Assembly: GCF_005406205.1 (NCBI RefSeq)
Contig: NZ_NXLZ01000001.1
Span: 186,001 to 250,000, forward strand
DNA: 64,000 bases
Reading direction: 5' to 3'
DNA from: Campylobacter estrildidarum
Lineage (GTDB): Bacteria; Campylobacterota; Campylobacteria; Campylobacterales; Campylobacteraceae
The notes beneath the pieces were generated by a model, which saw only the letters and a list, made by a program, of their open reading frames with translations, made no database searches and was not told the DNA's origin. Both the position numbers and the translations under genes were made by a program. Below are positions 45,124-53,558 of this stretch, one piece after another. Positions within the stretch are counted from its first letter, which is position 1; the number at the start of each line of letters is the position of its first letter.

Positions 45124-46303
45124 GAAGTACCCATCCTATTTGGCTATTTTCAAGAAGTACTTTAACATAATTTAATCTTTTTCCTAAAATTTTAACTTTT
45201 TCGTTTGAATTGGCTGTATAAAAATAAGTTGAAGGCTCAGTAGGTAAAATTTTAGCTCTTGATCCTGCTTTTAAAATGCCGCTTTTTATATTTGTATCTA
45301 CAAAAAAACCGAGAATAAAACAAACAACTGCTAAACCAAAGATAATATAATTTTTTTTCCATACAAACAAAACTGCAAAAATAAATGTTAAGCACCAAAA
45401 TGCATATTGCTTATAAATATTAAAACTTTTATTTGTCGGATTTAAGTCGCTTTGAGTGCTTACCTCGTCATCGCTAACAATGAGTTTAAAACTCATATTT
45501 TCAAGACTTTTAGTATCTTTATTGAAATATGAAAATTCAAAATTGGTTTTAGAAGATGGTAAAATCGCATAATAAAATGCACTAGAAGCATTAAAATCAC
45601 CTTTTAAATTTTCAACTCCTTGTTTTTGAACACCATCGATATAAAAACTTTTAAGATTAGTATTTCTAGCATTTAACTCAAGCATAACAATAACATTATG
45701 ATTATCAAAATTGCTCGTTTTTATTTTTTTTACTTCTAAAGAACTTGCTATTAAATGTGCAAAATTATTATTGCTTGGTGTGACTTCATATTTAATCGGA
45801 TTTAAATTTAAATTAGCTTGTTGAAAAACCTGTCCATTTCTTAATAGTTGAATTGAAATTTGTTTCAATAAAGCATTTGAAGTTTTAGCTTCAAACCACA
45901 AAGTTGTTACATATTCGCCTTGTACATTTTCCCATTTTGCATCAGGGTTTAAAAAAAGCAAATCATTATTTTTTTTCAAACCAATCTTAAAATCAAAATC
46001 AGTATTTTCTGTAGTTTTTGCGTAAATAGTAATTGGAAAAGCTTCGTTAACATAAACTTTAAGTGGATACTCATCGTTAGTTAATACTAAAGAACTTTGG
46101 GGCACAAAAGGATCTTCGACATCATTAATATCAATATCTAAATTTTCATCACTTGGAGTAATATTTTGATAAATTCTTTGATCCTCTTTTGGAAGTTTTT
46201 TTAATTCTTCTTGCATTTTTTCATCTTGGCCGCTAAAAACAGAAATTTCCCCTCGAGCAAAAAGATTCAAAGAAATTAAAAATACAAAAAACAATATCCT
46301 CAC
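45101..46303 (-). CDS. Membrane protein with periplasmic Ig-like region and SH3-like C-terminus
   Basis: A 400-residue protein: signal sequence (MRILFFVFLISLNLFA), a beta-rich periplasmic region (residues about 60-290) resembling the BatD/oxygen-tolerance type, two membrane helices (about 301-345), and a C-terminal SH3b-like segment ending KVLLENSQIGWVLREDLQKN. The architecture suggests a cell-wall or protein-protein contact role, but I cannot name a family with certainty. Homologues occupy this place, between purQ and plsC, in C. jejuni. It overlaps purQ by four bases. Confidence 0.72.
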   Translation of the reverse strand: MRILFFVFLISLNLFARGEISVFSGQDEKMQEELKKLPKEDQRIYQNITPSDENLDIDINDVEDPFVPQSSLVLTNDEYPLKVYVNEAFPITIYAKTTENTDFDFKIGLKKNNDLLFLNPDAKWENVQGEYVTTLWFEAKTSNALLKQISIQLLRNGQVFQQANLNLNPIKYEVTPSNNNFAHLIASSLEVKKIKTSNFDNHNVIVMLELNARNTNLKSFYIDGVQKQGVENLKGDFNASSAFYYAILPSSKTNFEFSYFNKDTKSLENMSFKLIVSDDEVSTQSDLNPTNKSFNIYKQYAFWCLTFIFAVLFVWKKNYIIFGLAVVCFILGFFVDTNIKSGILKAGSRAKILPTEPSTYFYTANSNEKVKILGKRLNYVKVLLENSQIGWVLREDLQKN

Positions 46304-46944
46304 ATAAAACCTTCAAGCATTTTTAGACCTATTTCATTACCTAAAATGCTATCACAAGCTCGTTCAGGATGTGGCATAAGACCAAAAATTTTTTTATTTT
46401 CATCACAAATTCCAGCAATATCGCAAAGAGAACCGTTAGGATTTGATTTATATTTTAAAGTAATTAAATCCTTATCTTGCAATTCTTTTAAAATGTTTTC
46501 ATCTGCATAATAGTTTCCTTCTCCGTGAGCAATAGGTAGATTAATGATATCACCTTTTTGAAATTTTCTTAAAAAAACATTTTGATTTGAAATTACTCTT
46601 AGGTCTTGATTTTTTGAAATAAAACTTAAATTTTCATTATGCTTCATCGCACCTTTTAAAAGACCGCTTTCTAAAAGAATTTGAAACCCATTACAAATTC
46701 CTAAAACATAACCCCCTTTTTTAACATGCTCAAAAACACCTTGCATAGCTGGTGCAAGTTTAGCAATCGCTGCACATCTTAAATAATCTCCATAAGAAAA
46801 TCCACCAGGCAAAACGACTAAATCGGCACTAAATTCTTTTTGTTCATGCCAAATGATTTCTGTTTTAACTCCAAGTTTGTCGAATGCATACTCTGTATCA
46901 AATTCGCAATTTGTCCCAAGAAATCGAATAATCGCAACTTTCAT
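46300..46944 (-). CDS. purQ: Phosphoribosylformylglycinamidine synthase, glutaminase subunit
   Basis: A 214-residue class I glutamine amidotransferase with the nucleophilic Cys in GICNGFQIL, GGFSYGDYLRCAAIAK and the His/Glu of MPHPERACD. It supplies ammonia to PurL for the fourth step of purine synthesis. It overlaps purS by one base, and purS lies ten bases after purC, so purC-purS-purQ form one transcript. PurL is elsewhere. Confidence 0.96.
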   Translation of the reverse strand: MKVAIIRFLGTNCEFDTEYAFDKLGVKTEIIWHEQKEFSADLVVLPGGFSYGDYLRCAAIAKLAPAMQGVFEHVKKGGYVLGICNGFQILLESGLLKGAMKHNENLSFISKNQDLRVISNQNVFLRKFQKGDIINLPIAHGEGNYYADENILKELQDKDLITLKYKSNPNGSLCDIAGICDENKKIFGLMPHPERACDSILGNEIGLKMLEGFM

Positions 46945-47189
46945 TATTTCTCACTCATACTCAGTTCATAATCTTCAATCACATTATTAACCAATAACTC
47001 CTCACACATTTTAGCAATACGTTCTTTAGCTCTTAATTCATCTTTTTCATCTAAATCAAGTATAAGTTGTTTGGCCATCCTTACCTCTTTAACTTCATTA
47101 AAATTTAAAGAGCGTAAAGCTTTTTCAATCGCTTTACCTTGGGGATCTAAAACTCCATTTTTTAAAAAAATATTCACCACTATTTTCAT
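46944..47189 (-). CDS. purS: Phosphoribosylformylglycinamidine synthase subunit PurS
   Basis: An 81-residue protein starting MKIVVNIFLKNGVLDPQGKAIEKALRSLNFNEVKEVRMAKQ, the invariant PurS N-terminus, followed by a small alpha/beta domain. It bridges PurQ and the small-type PurL in bacteria with the three-part FGAM synthase. Gene order purC-purS-purQ supports it fully. Confidence 0.95.
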   Translation of the reverse strand: MKIVVNIFLKNGVLDPQGKAIEKALRSLNFNEVKEVRMAKQLILDLDEKDELRAKERIAKMCEELLVNNVIEDYELSMSEK

Positions 47190-47199
47190 CTATAATACC

Positions 47200-47910
47200 C
47201 TAACCTAAAATTCTTTTTAAAACTTCTTCATACGCTACTTTTACGTTGCCTAAATCTTGGCGAAATCTATCTTTATCTAATTTTTCATTGCTAAATTTAT
47301 CCCAAAATCTACAGCTATCAGGACTTATTTCATCAGCTAAAACAAGTTCATTATCTTTAGTTAAACCAAGTTCTATTTTAAAATCTATAAGTCTTAAATT
47401 CTTAGAATCAAAAAACGGAGTTAAAATAGAATTGATTTTTTTAGCTATATTTTTAATTTCTTGAATTTGAGCTTCATTTTGAACCAAATTTAAAATCAAA
47501 CAATGATCATCATTGATAAAAGGATCACCCAAAACATCATCTTTTAAACAAAACTCAACCAAAGCAAAAGGTAAAACCTTGCCATCTTCTAAGCCCAATC
47601 TTTTTACAATAGAACCTGTGGCAACATTACGCACTATAACTTCTATAGGAACAATTTTGCATTTTTTTACTAATTGCTCAGTATCACTTATAATTTCTAC
47701 TAAATGAGTTTTGATACCATTTTTTTCAAGTAAATGGAAAATTTCTGTGCTGATTTTACAATTTAAAGCTCCTTTGCCGCTTTCATTTCCTTTTTTCTCT
47801 GCATTAAAAGCTGTTAAATCATCTTTAAACTCACTGATGAGTAAATTCTCATCATCTGTCTTAAAAAGCTTTTTCCCTTTTCCTTCATAAAGCAAATCTT
47901 TTTTTGTCAT
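47200..47910 (-). CDS. purC: SAICAR synthase
   Basis: About 236 residues starting [24 protein letters not shown]; an ATG two codons earlier is possible, but GGGAGA is better spaced for this start. SAICAR landmarks are complete: [51 protein letters not shown]. It joins aspartate to CAIR in purine synthesis. First gene of purC-purS-purQ; it follows ctpA by about 20 bp in the same direction. Confidence 0.96.
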   Translation of the reverse strand: MTKKDLLYEGKGKKLFKTDDENLLISEFKDDLTAFNAEKKGNESGKGALNCKISTEIFHLLEKNGIKTHLVEIISDTEQLVKKCKIVPIEVIVRNVATGSIVKRLGLEDGKVLPFALVEFCLKDDVLGDPFINDDHCLILNLVQNEAQIQEIKNIAKKINSILTPFFDSKNLRLIDFKIELGLTKDNELVLADEISPDSCRFWDKFSNEKLDKDRFRQDLGNVKVAYEEVLKRILG

Positions 47911-47929
47911 ACTCATTCTCCCTATTTTA

Positions 47930-49243
47930 TTATCTAATGTTTAAAATTTTAATTGCATCAATCGCAGATTTTAATTGTGCATCATCATTGATTTGTTTTT
48001 CTGTTATAACGTTTTTATCGTCTTCTTTGTTATCTTCTATTTTTTTATTCTTAGTTTTTTCAAGCTCACTTTCTAAATGCTGCTTCAAATCGCTTTCTTT
48101 TAAGCTAAAGCCATCGTCTTGAGTATTAACTTTTCCAGGAAAAACTTCAATATCAGGTTTTACACCAACTGCTTGAATAGTGCGACCACTAGGCAAATAA
48201 TATCTTGCAATTGTTAATCTTAAAGCCTCAGTTTTACTAATAGGTATAATTTGTTGTACACTGCCTTTTCCAAAAGTATTTTCACCGATAATTACAGCTC
48301 TTTTTAAATCTTGTAAAGCTCCACTGACTATCTCGCTTGCACTTGCACTTCCACCATTGACAAGTACCACCAAAGGTGCATTAGAAATTTTATTTTTTGC
48401 TTCAGCTTTAAATTCTTGATTTTCGCTAGCTATACGTCCTTTTTGTGAAACAATTACACCTTTATCTACAAATAAATTAACAAGTCCTATAGCTTGATTT
48501 AAAAGCCCTCCAGGATTATTTCTAAGATCTAAAACAACTCCTTTAACATTAGGATACTTTTTAAGCTCTTTGCTTACAGAATCCACTACATTTTTATCAA
48601 AATTTGTCACTCTTAAATAGAGCATATTTTCTTTTTTGATTAATTTAGCATAAACGCTTTCTACTTTAATAATATCACGCATAAGAACCACATCAAAAGG
48701 TTTAGTTGTTCCTTTTCTAAAAATGGTTAAAGTAATTTGAGTTTTTGGCTTGCCACGCATTTTATCTACAGCATCATTTAAATTCATGCCTAAGGTTGCT
48801 TCATTATTTATCTTTAAGATAATATCTCCAGATTTTATTCCTGCTTTATCCGCTGGAGTTCCTTCCATAGGAGCAACGACAGTTAAAGCTCCATCTTTCA
48901 TACCTACTGTAATTCCAAGTCCTCCAAATTCGCCATTGGTTTGAATTTTCATATCGTTAAAATCTTTCTCATTTAAGAAAGAAGAGTGTGCATCAAGATT
49001 ACTTAAAAGCCCAGATAAAGATTTATCCACTAAATCACTTATATTTTCATCATCAACATAATATTGCTCAACTATAGCTAAAGTTTTAGTGAGCTTATCT
49101 AAAGCTTGTAAGCGTTGTTCTATTTTCTTATTATCATCAGCTTTAGCCTGTAAATTTCCAACAAGGAAAATACAAAATACTAAAGAACTTATAAAACCTG
49201 CCAAAATGCTTAAAAATCGTTTTGTTTTCAAGTGAAACTCCAT
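47930..49243 (-). CDS. ctpA: C-terminal processing protease (S41 family)
   Basis: A 437-residue protein with an N-terminal signal/anchor ([26 protein letters not shown]), a PDZ domain ([34 protein letters not shown]), and the S41 protease core. The catalytic Ser lies in [17 protein letters not shown] and the Lys in FGKGSVQQI. It degrades or trims periplasmic proteins. The C-terminal tail is Lys/Glu-rich. It is the first gene before purC, with no sign of damage. Confidence 0.94.
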   Translation of the reverse strand: MEFHLKTKRFLSILAGFISSLVFCIFLVGNLQAKADDNKKIEQRLQALDKLTKTLAIVEQYYVDDENISDLVDKSLSGLLSNLDAHSSFLNEKDFNDMKIQTNGEFGGLGITVGMKDGALTVVAPMEGTPADKAGIKSGDIILKINNEATLGMNLNDAVDKMRGKPKTQITLTIFRKGTTKPFDVVLMRDIIKVESVYAKLIKKENMLYLRVTNFDKNVVDSVSKELKKYPNVKGVVLDLRNNPGGLLNQAIGLVNLFVDKGVIVSQKGRIASENQEFKAEAKNKISNAPLVVLVNGGSASASEIVSGALQDLKRAVIIGENTFGKGSVQQIIPISKTEALRLTIARYYLPSGRTIQAVGVKPDIEVFPGKVNTQDDGFSLKESDLKQHLESELEKTKNKKIEDNKEDDKNVITEKQINDDAQLKSAIDAIKILNIR

Positions 49244-49342
49244 AAAATAATAAAAATATTTTAAATAAATTCTAATAAAAAATACTTAAGAAATTGTAAA
49301 TTAAAACTACATTTTAAATAGAATTTCTTTTATTTTTTATGC

Positions 49343-49348
49343 TAGAAT
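49343..49348 (+). promoter_or_regulatory. Putative extended -10 promoter of the csoR-like gene
   Basis: TGCTAGAAT gives a TG-extended -10 box (TAGAAT) 46 bases before the ATG. A nearby short dyad that could be a repressor site was not clear. Confidence 0.45.
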
Positions 49349-49394
49349 AATCTAAGTATTTTATCTAAAAAATAAAAATTTTTAGGGATAGACT

Positions 49395-49694
49395 ATGAAA
49401 AAGTTAAAAAATCACATACATACTCATCAACATTCCCAAAAACATATCAAAGCTATTAGCAATAGACTTAGTCGTACAATAGGACATTTAGAAGCGGTTA
49501 AAAATATGGTGGCAAGAGATGAAGATTGTAGTAAAATTTTAATACAGCTTGCCGCTGTTAAAGCAGCAATAAATAATACCGCAAAAGCTATACTAAAAGA
49601 ACACTTAGCACATTGTATACATCATATAGATACGGAAGAAAATAAGCAAAGTATAGAAGAACTTAACAAAGCCATTGATATGTTTGTAAAATAA
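49395..49694 (+). CDS. CsoR/RcnR-family metal-responsive repressor
   Basis: A 99-residue all-helical protein of the DUF156 family: NRLSRTIGHLEAVKNMVARDEDCSKILIQLAAVKAAINNTAKAILKEHLAHCIHH. Cys45, His70 and Cys74 are spaced 25 and 4 residues apart, exactly as in the Cu(I) sensor CsoR (C36, H61, C65 in the M. tuberculosis protein). The N-terminus adds a His-rich extension (H7, H9, H11, H13, H17) reminiscent of nickel/cobalt RcnR. Such proteins repress metal efflux genes until the metal binds. No efflux gene is adjacent, so the target lies elsewhere. It is 124 bp upstream of clpB, with separate promoters. Confidence 0.85.
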   Translation: MKKLKNHIHTHQHSQKHIKAISNRLSRTIGHLEAVKNMVARDEDCSKILIQLAAVKAAINNTAKAILKEHLAHCIHHIDTEENKQSIEELNKAIDMFVK

Positions 49695-49755
49695 GTCTTA
49701 CATCAATTACTTTACAAAAATTATTTAAATTTATTTATAAAATTATATAAAATAA

Positions 49756-49783
49756 CTTGACATTATATGACTAAATTTATATA
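49756..49783 (+). promoter_or_regulatory. clpB promoter with HspR (HAIR-like) operator
   Basis: TTGACA (49757-49762) and TATAAT (49778-49783) with a 15-base spacer form an unusually canonical sigma-70 promoter for Campylobacter. The -35 lies inside CTTGACA-N7-ACTAAAT, similar to the HspR operator CTTGAGT-N7-ACTCAAG (10 of 14 matched). HspR controls clpB in C. jejuni, so repression by overlap is plausible. Confidence 0.6.
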
Positions 49784-49818
49784 ATACTATCTATATAAAT
49801 TAATAAAAAGGAATCAAT

Positions 49819-52398
49819 ATGGCAAATATACAAGATTATTTAACAGACTCCATGCTTTCAAATATTGAAAGTGCAGCATCTTTAGCAATATATTCTAAAA
49901 ATAATGAAATTGTTCCTTTGCATCTTTTTTGGGCTTTATGCGTTGATAGCTCAAGTTTACTTAATCAAATACTTAATAAATTAAATATTTCCAAAGAAGC
50001 CTTGGAACTTGAAATTAAAAGCAAAATATCTAAATTCCCAACAAGTTCAAACGTTAGCAAAGAAACCATTAGATTTTCAAATGAATTTATTAACTCTTTA
50101 GAGACAGCCAAAGGCTTAATGAGTGCGAATGGAGATAGCTATTTATCCGTAGATACTTGGCTTATTAGCGAAAGCGAAAAAGATCCGATTAAAGAAATTT
50201 TATCTAAATTTTTAGATCGCAAAGAATTTCAAAAAGAATTACAAAATTTAAGAGCGGGAAGAAAGGTTGATAGTAAGACAAGTGATGAAACTTTAGATAG
50301 TTTAAATAAATTTGGTATTGATCTAACCCAAAAAGCAACTCAAGGAGAGCTAGATCCAGTTATTGGAAGAGAAGAAGAAATAGAAAGACTTATGCAAATT
50401 CTTATTCGAAAAACCAAAAACAATCCTATTTTACTCGGTGAACCTGGAGTTGGAAAAACCGCCATTGTCGAAGCTTTAGCACAAAGAATAGTCAAAAAAG
50501 ATGTGCCAACTTCTTTACAAAACAAAAAAGTCATTGCGCTTGATATGAGCGCTTTAATAGCAGGTGCAAAATACCGCGGAGAATTTGAAGATCGCTTAAA
50601 AGCAGTGGTTAATGAAGTAATTAAAAACAAAAATATCATTTTATTTATAGATGAAATTCATACCATAGTAGGAGCTGGAGCGAGTGAAGGGAGTATGGAT
50701 GCAGCTAATATCTTAAAACCTGCTTTAGCTAGAGGTGAACTTCATACCATAGGCGCTACTACTTTAAAAGAATATCGTAAATATTTCGAAAAAGATGCAG
50801 CTTTGCAGCGTCGTTTTCAACCTGTTAATGTTCCTGAACCTAGTATCAATGAAGCTTTAGCGATGCTAAGAGGCATCAAAGAAAAATTAGAAATTCATCA
50901 CAATGTAACGATTAATGATAGCGCTTTAGTTGCAGCTGCTAAGCTTTCAAAACGCTATATAGCGGATCGTTTTTTGCCAGATAAAGCTATTGATCTGATC
51001 GATGAAGCCGCCGCTGAACTTAAGATGCAAATTGAAAGTGAACCTAGTTCTTTAAGAAAAGTAAGAAAAGACATTGAAACCCTAGAAGTTGAAAATGAAG
51101 CTTTAAAAATGGAAAATGATAAAAAAAATGAAAAAAGAATAGAGGAAATCATCAAAGAATTAGCCAATTTAAAAGAAAAACAAAGCGCATTAAATTCACA
51201 ATTTGAAAATGAAAAAGGTGTTTTCAATGAAATCAGTGCAAAGAAAAAAGAAATTGATCTTTTAAAAAATGAAGCCAATTTAGCTAAAAATAAAGGCGAA
51301 TTTCAAAAAGCGGCTGAATTAGAGTATGGAAAAATTCCAAGCCTTGAAAAGGAAGTGCAAGATTTAGAAGAAAAATGGAAAAAAATGAGTGAAAATGGCG
51401 TTTTACTTAAAAATCAAGTTGATGAAGATTTAGTCGCTGGGATTTTGAGTAAATGGACGGGTATAAGTGTGCAAAAAATGCTTACTTCTGAAAAACAAAA
51501 ATTCTTAGAAGTTGAAAAACATTTAAAAGAAAGTGTCATAGGACAAGATAAAGCTTTAAATGCTTTAGCAAGAGCCATTAAACGCAATAAAGCAGGACTC
51601 AATGCAGACAATAAACCTATAGGAAGCTTTTTATTTTTAGGGCCAACAGGGGTAGGTAAAACTCAATCAGCTAAAGCTTTAGCAAAATTTTTATTTGATG
51701 ATGAAAAGGCTATGATACGCTTTGATATGAGTGAATTTATGGAAAAACATAGCGTTTCAAGACTTTTAGGAGCGCCTCCTGGATATATAGGACATGAAGA
51801 AGGTGGAGAGCTAACTGAAGCAGTGCGTAGAAAACCTTATAGTGTTCTTTTATTTGACGAAGTTGAAAAAGCCCATAAAGATGTTTTCAATGTGCTTTTA
51901 GGAATTTTAGATGATGGAAGAGCGACAGATAGCAAAGGCGTAACGGTGGATTTTAAAAATACGATTATTATTTTAACCTCTAATATCGCCTCAAATGCAA
52001 TCATGACGCTAAATGGGGAAGAAAAAGAAAATGCGATCAAAAATGAGTTAAAAAATTTCTTTAAGCCTGAATTTTTAAATCGCTTAGATGATATCATTAC
52101 TTTTAATCCTCTAGGACAAGATGAGGCTTATGAAATCGTCAAACTTTTATTTAAAGATTTGCAAAACAACTTATCAAATAAAGGCATTAAAGCAAATTTA
52201 AGTGAAAATGCAGCCCTTTTAATTGCAAAAGATGGTTTTGATCCTGATTTTGGTGCTAGACCGCTAAAAAGAGCTATTTATGATATGATAGAAGATAAAT
52301 TAAGCGATATGATCTTAGCCGATAAGCTTAACGAAAATGATAACATTTTAATTGATGCCGAAAATGATGAAATCGTGATTAAAAAAATCAAAGACTGA
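49819..52398 (+). CDS. clpB: ClpB disaggregase
   Basis: An 859-residue protein with a Clp N-domain, two AAA+ modules and a middle coiled coil. Walker A of module 1 is [12 protein letters not shown] with Walker [15 protein letters not shown]; module 2 has [12 protein letters not shown] and [13 protein letters not shown]. The M-domain runs over about residues 400-540. It rescues aggregated proteins together with DnaK after heat stress. The ribosome site is AAAAGGAATC. The stop codon overlaps the stem of a strong bidirectional terminator by two bases. Confidence 0.97.
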   Translation: MANIQDYLTDSMLSNIESAASLAIYSKNNEIVPLHLFWALCVDSSSLLNQILNKLNISKEALELEIKSKISKFPTSSNVSKETIRFSNEFINSLETAKGLMSANGDSYLSVDTWLISESEKDPIKEILSKFLDRKEFQKELQNLRAGRKVDSKTSDETLDSLNKFGIDLTQKATQGELDPVIGREEEIERLMQILIRKTKNNPILLGEPGVGKTAIVEALAQRIVKKDVPTSLQNKKVIALDMSALIAGAKYRGEFEDRLKAVVNEVIKNKNIILFIDEIHTIVGAGASEGSMDAANILKPALARGELHTIGATTLKEYRKYFEKDAALQRRFQPVNVPEPSINEALAMLRGIKEKLEIHHNVTINDSALVAAAKLSKRYIADRFLPDKAIDLIDEAAAELKMQIESEPSSLRKVRKDIETLEVENEALKMENDKKNEKRIEEIIKELANLKEKQSALNSQFENEKGVFNEISAKKKEIDLLKNEANLAKNKGEFQKAAELEYGKIPSLEKEVQDLEEKWKKMSENGVLLKNQVDEDLVAGILSKWTGISVQKMLTSEKQKFLEVEKHLKESVIGQDKALNALARAIKRNKAGLNADNKPIGSFLFLGPTGVGKTQSAKALAKFLFDDEKAMIRFDMSEFMEKHSVSRLLGAPPGYIGHEEGGELTEAVRRKPYSVLLFDEVEKAHKDVFNVLLGILDDGRATDSKGVTVDFKNTIIILTSNIASNAIMTLNGEEKENAIKNELKNFFKPEFLNRLDDIITFNPLGQDEAYEIVKLLFKDLQNNLSNKGIKANLSENAALLIAKDGFDPDFGARPLKRAIYDMIEDKLSDMILADKLNENDNILIDAENDEIVIKKIKD

Positions 52399-52428
52399 AA
52401 GTAGAGAATTCTACTTTCTTGATTTTTT
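52397..52428. terminator. Bidirectional terminator between clpB and the broken acetyltransferase gene
   Basis: GAAAGTAGA and TCTACTTTC pair perfectly (9 bp) around a GAAT loop. A U-tract (TTGATTTTTT) follows on the plus strand, and on the minus strand a U-rich AGTCTTTGATTTTTTT. The stem also contains the TAG stop that the restored minus-strand frame would use. Confidence 0.8.
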
Positions 52429-52473
52429 AAATTCCTTCTTCAACTTCCTTATCTCAAACCACAATTTGATATA

Positions 52474-52482
52474 CCCCCCCCC
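52474..52482 (-). repeat. G9 homopolymer (C9 on plus strand) near the C-terminus of the acetyltransferase gene
   Basis: Nine consecutive Gs on the coding strand; long G tracts are the classical Campylobacter phase-variation sites. At G9 the protein ends in RGGVYQIVV; at G8 the frame would continue about 22 residues to the terminator-embedded stop. Confidence 0.9.
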
Positions 52483-52511
52483 TATACCAGTTATTGTTGG
52501 CTTTTATTAAG

Positions 52512-52740
52512 GCTTGTCCTAGTTTATAAGTAAAACATTCTTTTTCTTTTAAAGCTTCTTTATAGTCTGGATAAGTTTCTAAAGGAGGTAATTTTAAAGA
52601 AGGATCTTTTTTTATTTTTTCTTGATAAATTTTTTGTTCTTGTTTATAAGTTAAAAGTATAGATAATAAATAAATTGTCATTGATATAACTCCAAAAATA
52701 CTTTTAGAATTAATAATCATAGCTTGTCCTAGTTTATAAG
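52512..52740. repeat. 19-bp direct repeat in the acetyltransferase tail
   Basis: GCTTGTCCTAGTTTATAAG occurs at 52512-52530 and 52722-52740, 210 bp apart (exactly 70 codons). It encodes the repeated YKLGQA motif and could allow deletion by recombination without shifting the frame. Confidence 0.9.
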
Positions 52741-52840
52741 AAAGTTGGTTTTGAATTCTTGCTTTGGCTCCTACAAGTTTTATTGGATTATTGCGTATTG
52801 AAATTTGAAATGGAAATTTTGAAATTTCTATAATTTCTTC

Positions 52841-52849
52841 AAAAAAAAA
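52841..52849 (-). repeat. T9 homopolymer (A9 on plus strand) at the second frameshift
   Basis: Nine Ts in the coding strand where the acetyltransferase frame is lost. T8 would restore it (QPKKIFFEEIIEIS). Such tracts may vary by slippage, though poly-T switches are rarer than poly-G in Campylobacter. Confidence 0.85.
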
Positions 52850-53558
52850 TCTTTTTAGGTTGAAAAATTTTAATTTCTTTCCTTTCGATTCTTTTTTCAA
52901 GTTGATCCAAATAAAAATTAATTCCTTGAAAATCGCAAAATTTATATTTCCACCATTGCAAATTTAAAAGTCTCTTTATAACCTGTTCTTCGAAACGATA
53001 TTTTACAATTTTACCCGGATTTCCTACAACAATAGCATAAGGCGGAACATCCTTGGTGACTACAGAATTTTGCCCAACTACACAACCTGTATGCAAAGTA
53101 ATACCGGGTTTTAAGCAAGCATTAGCACAGATATAAACATCATCCATTAATATAGTAGGCTTATCGGGTTCAATAAAATCACGATAGCGATTGACATAAA
53201 ACGAAGAATTAAAATTTTCTCTTGCTTTTTTAAAAATAATAAAGTTGCTATCATATGTAAAACTAGAGGTTGAGATAATGTTTAATGGATGTTTTGAAAA
53301 AATAAAATTTATTCCAACTGCAATAGAACAATATCTTCCAATTTTCAAATCAGCACGAGGTATATTAGCATTACTAATAAGAAAAAGATCCTATTTGACA
53401 TAAAATATTTCCACAGTTAAAAGAACTATATTCTTCCATATATCCTTCGTTGGGTATACAAACCTTTTCACCTTCCTTAAAACGAATTCCGTTCACACAA
53501 GAAAATAAATGATTTTCTTCAAAAAAACGAATTAAATGTTTATTAACTATAACTTCCA

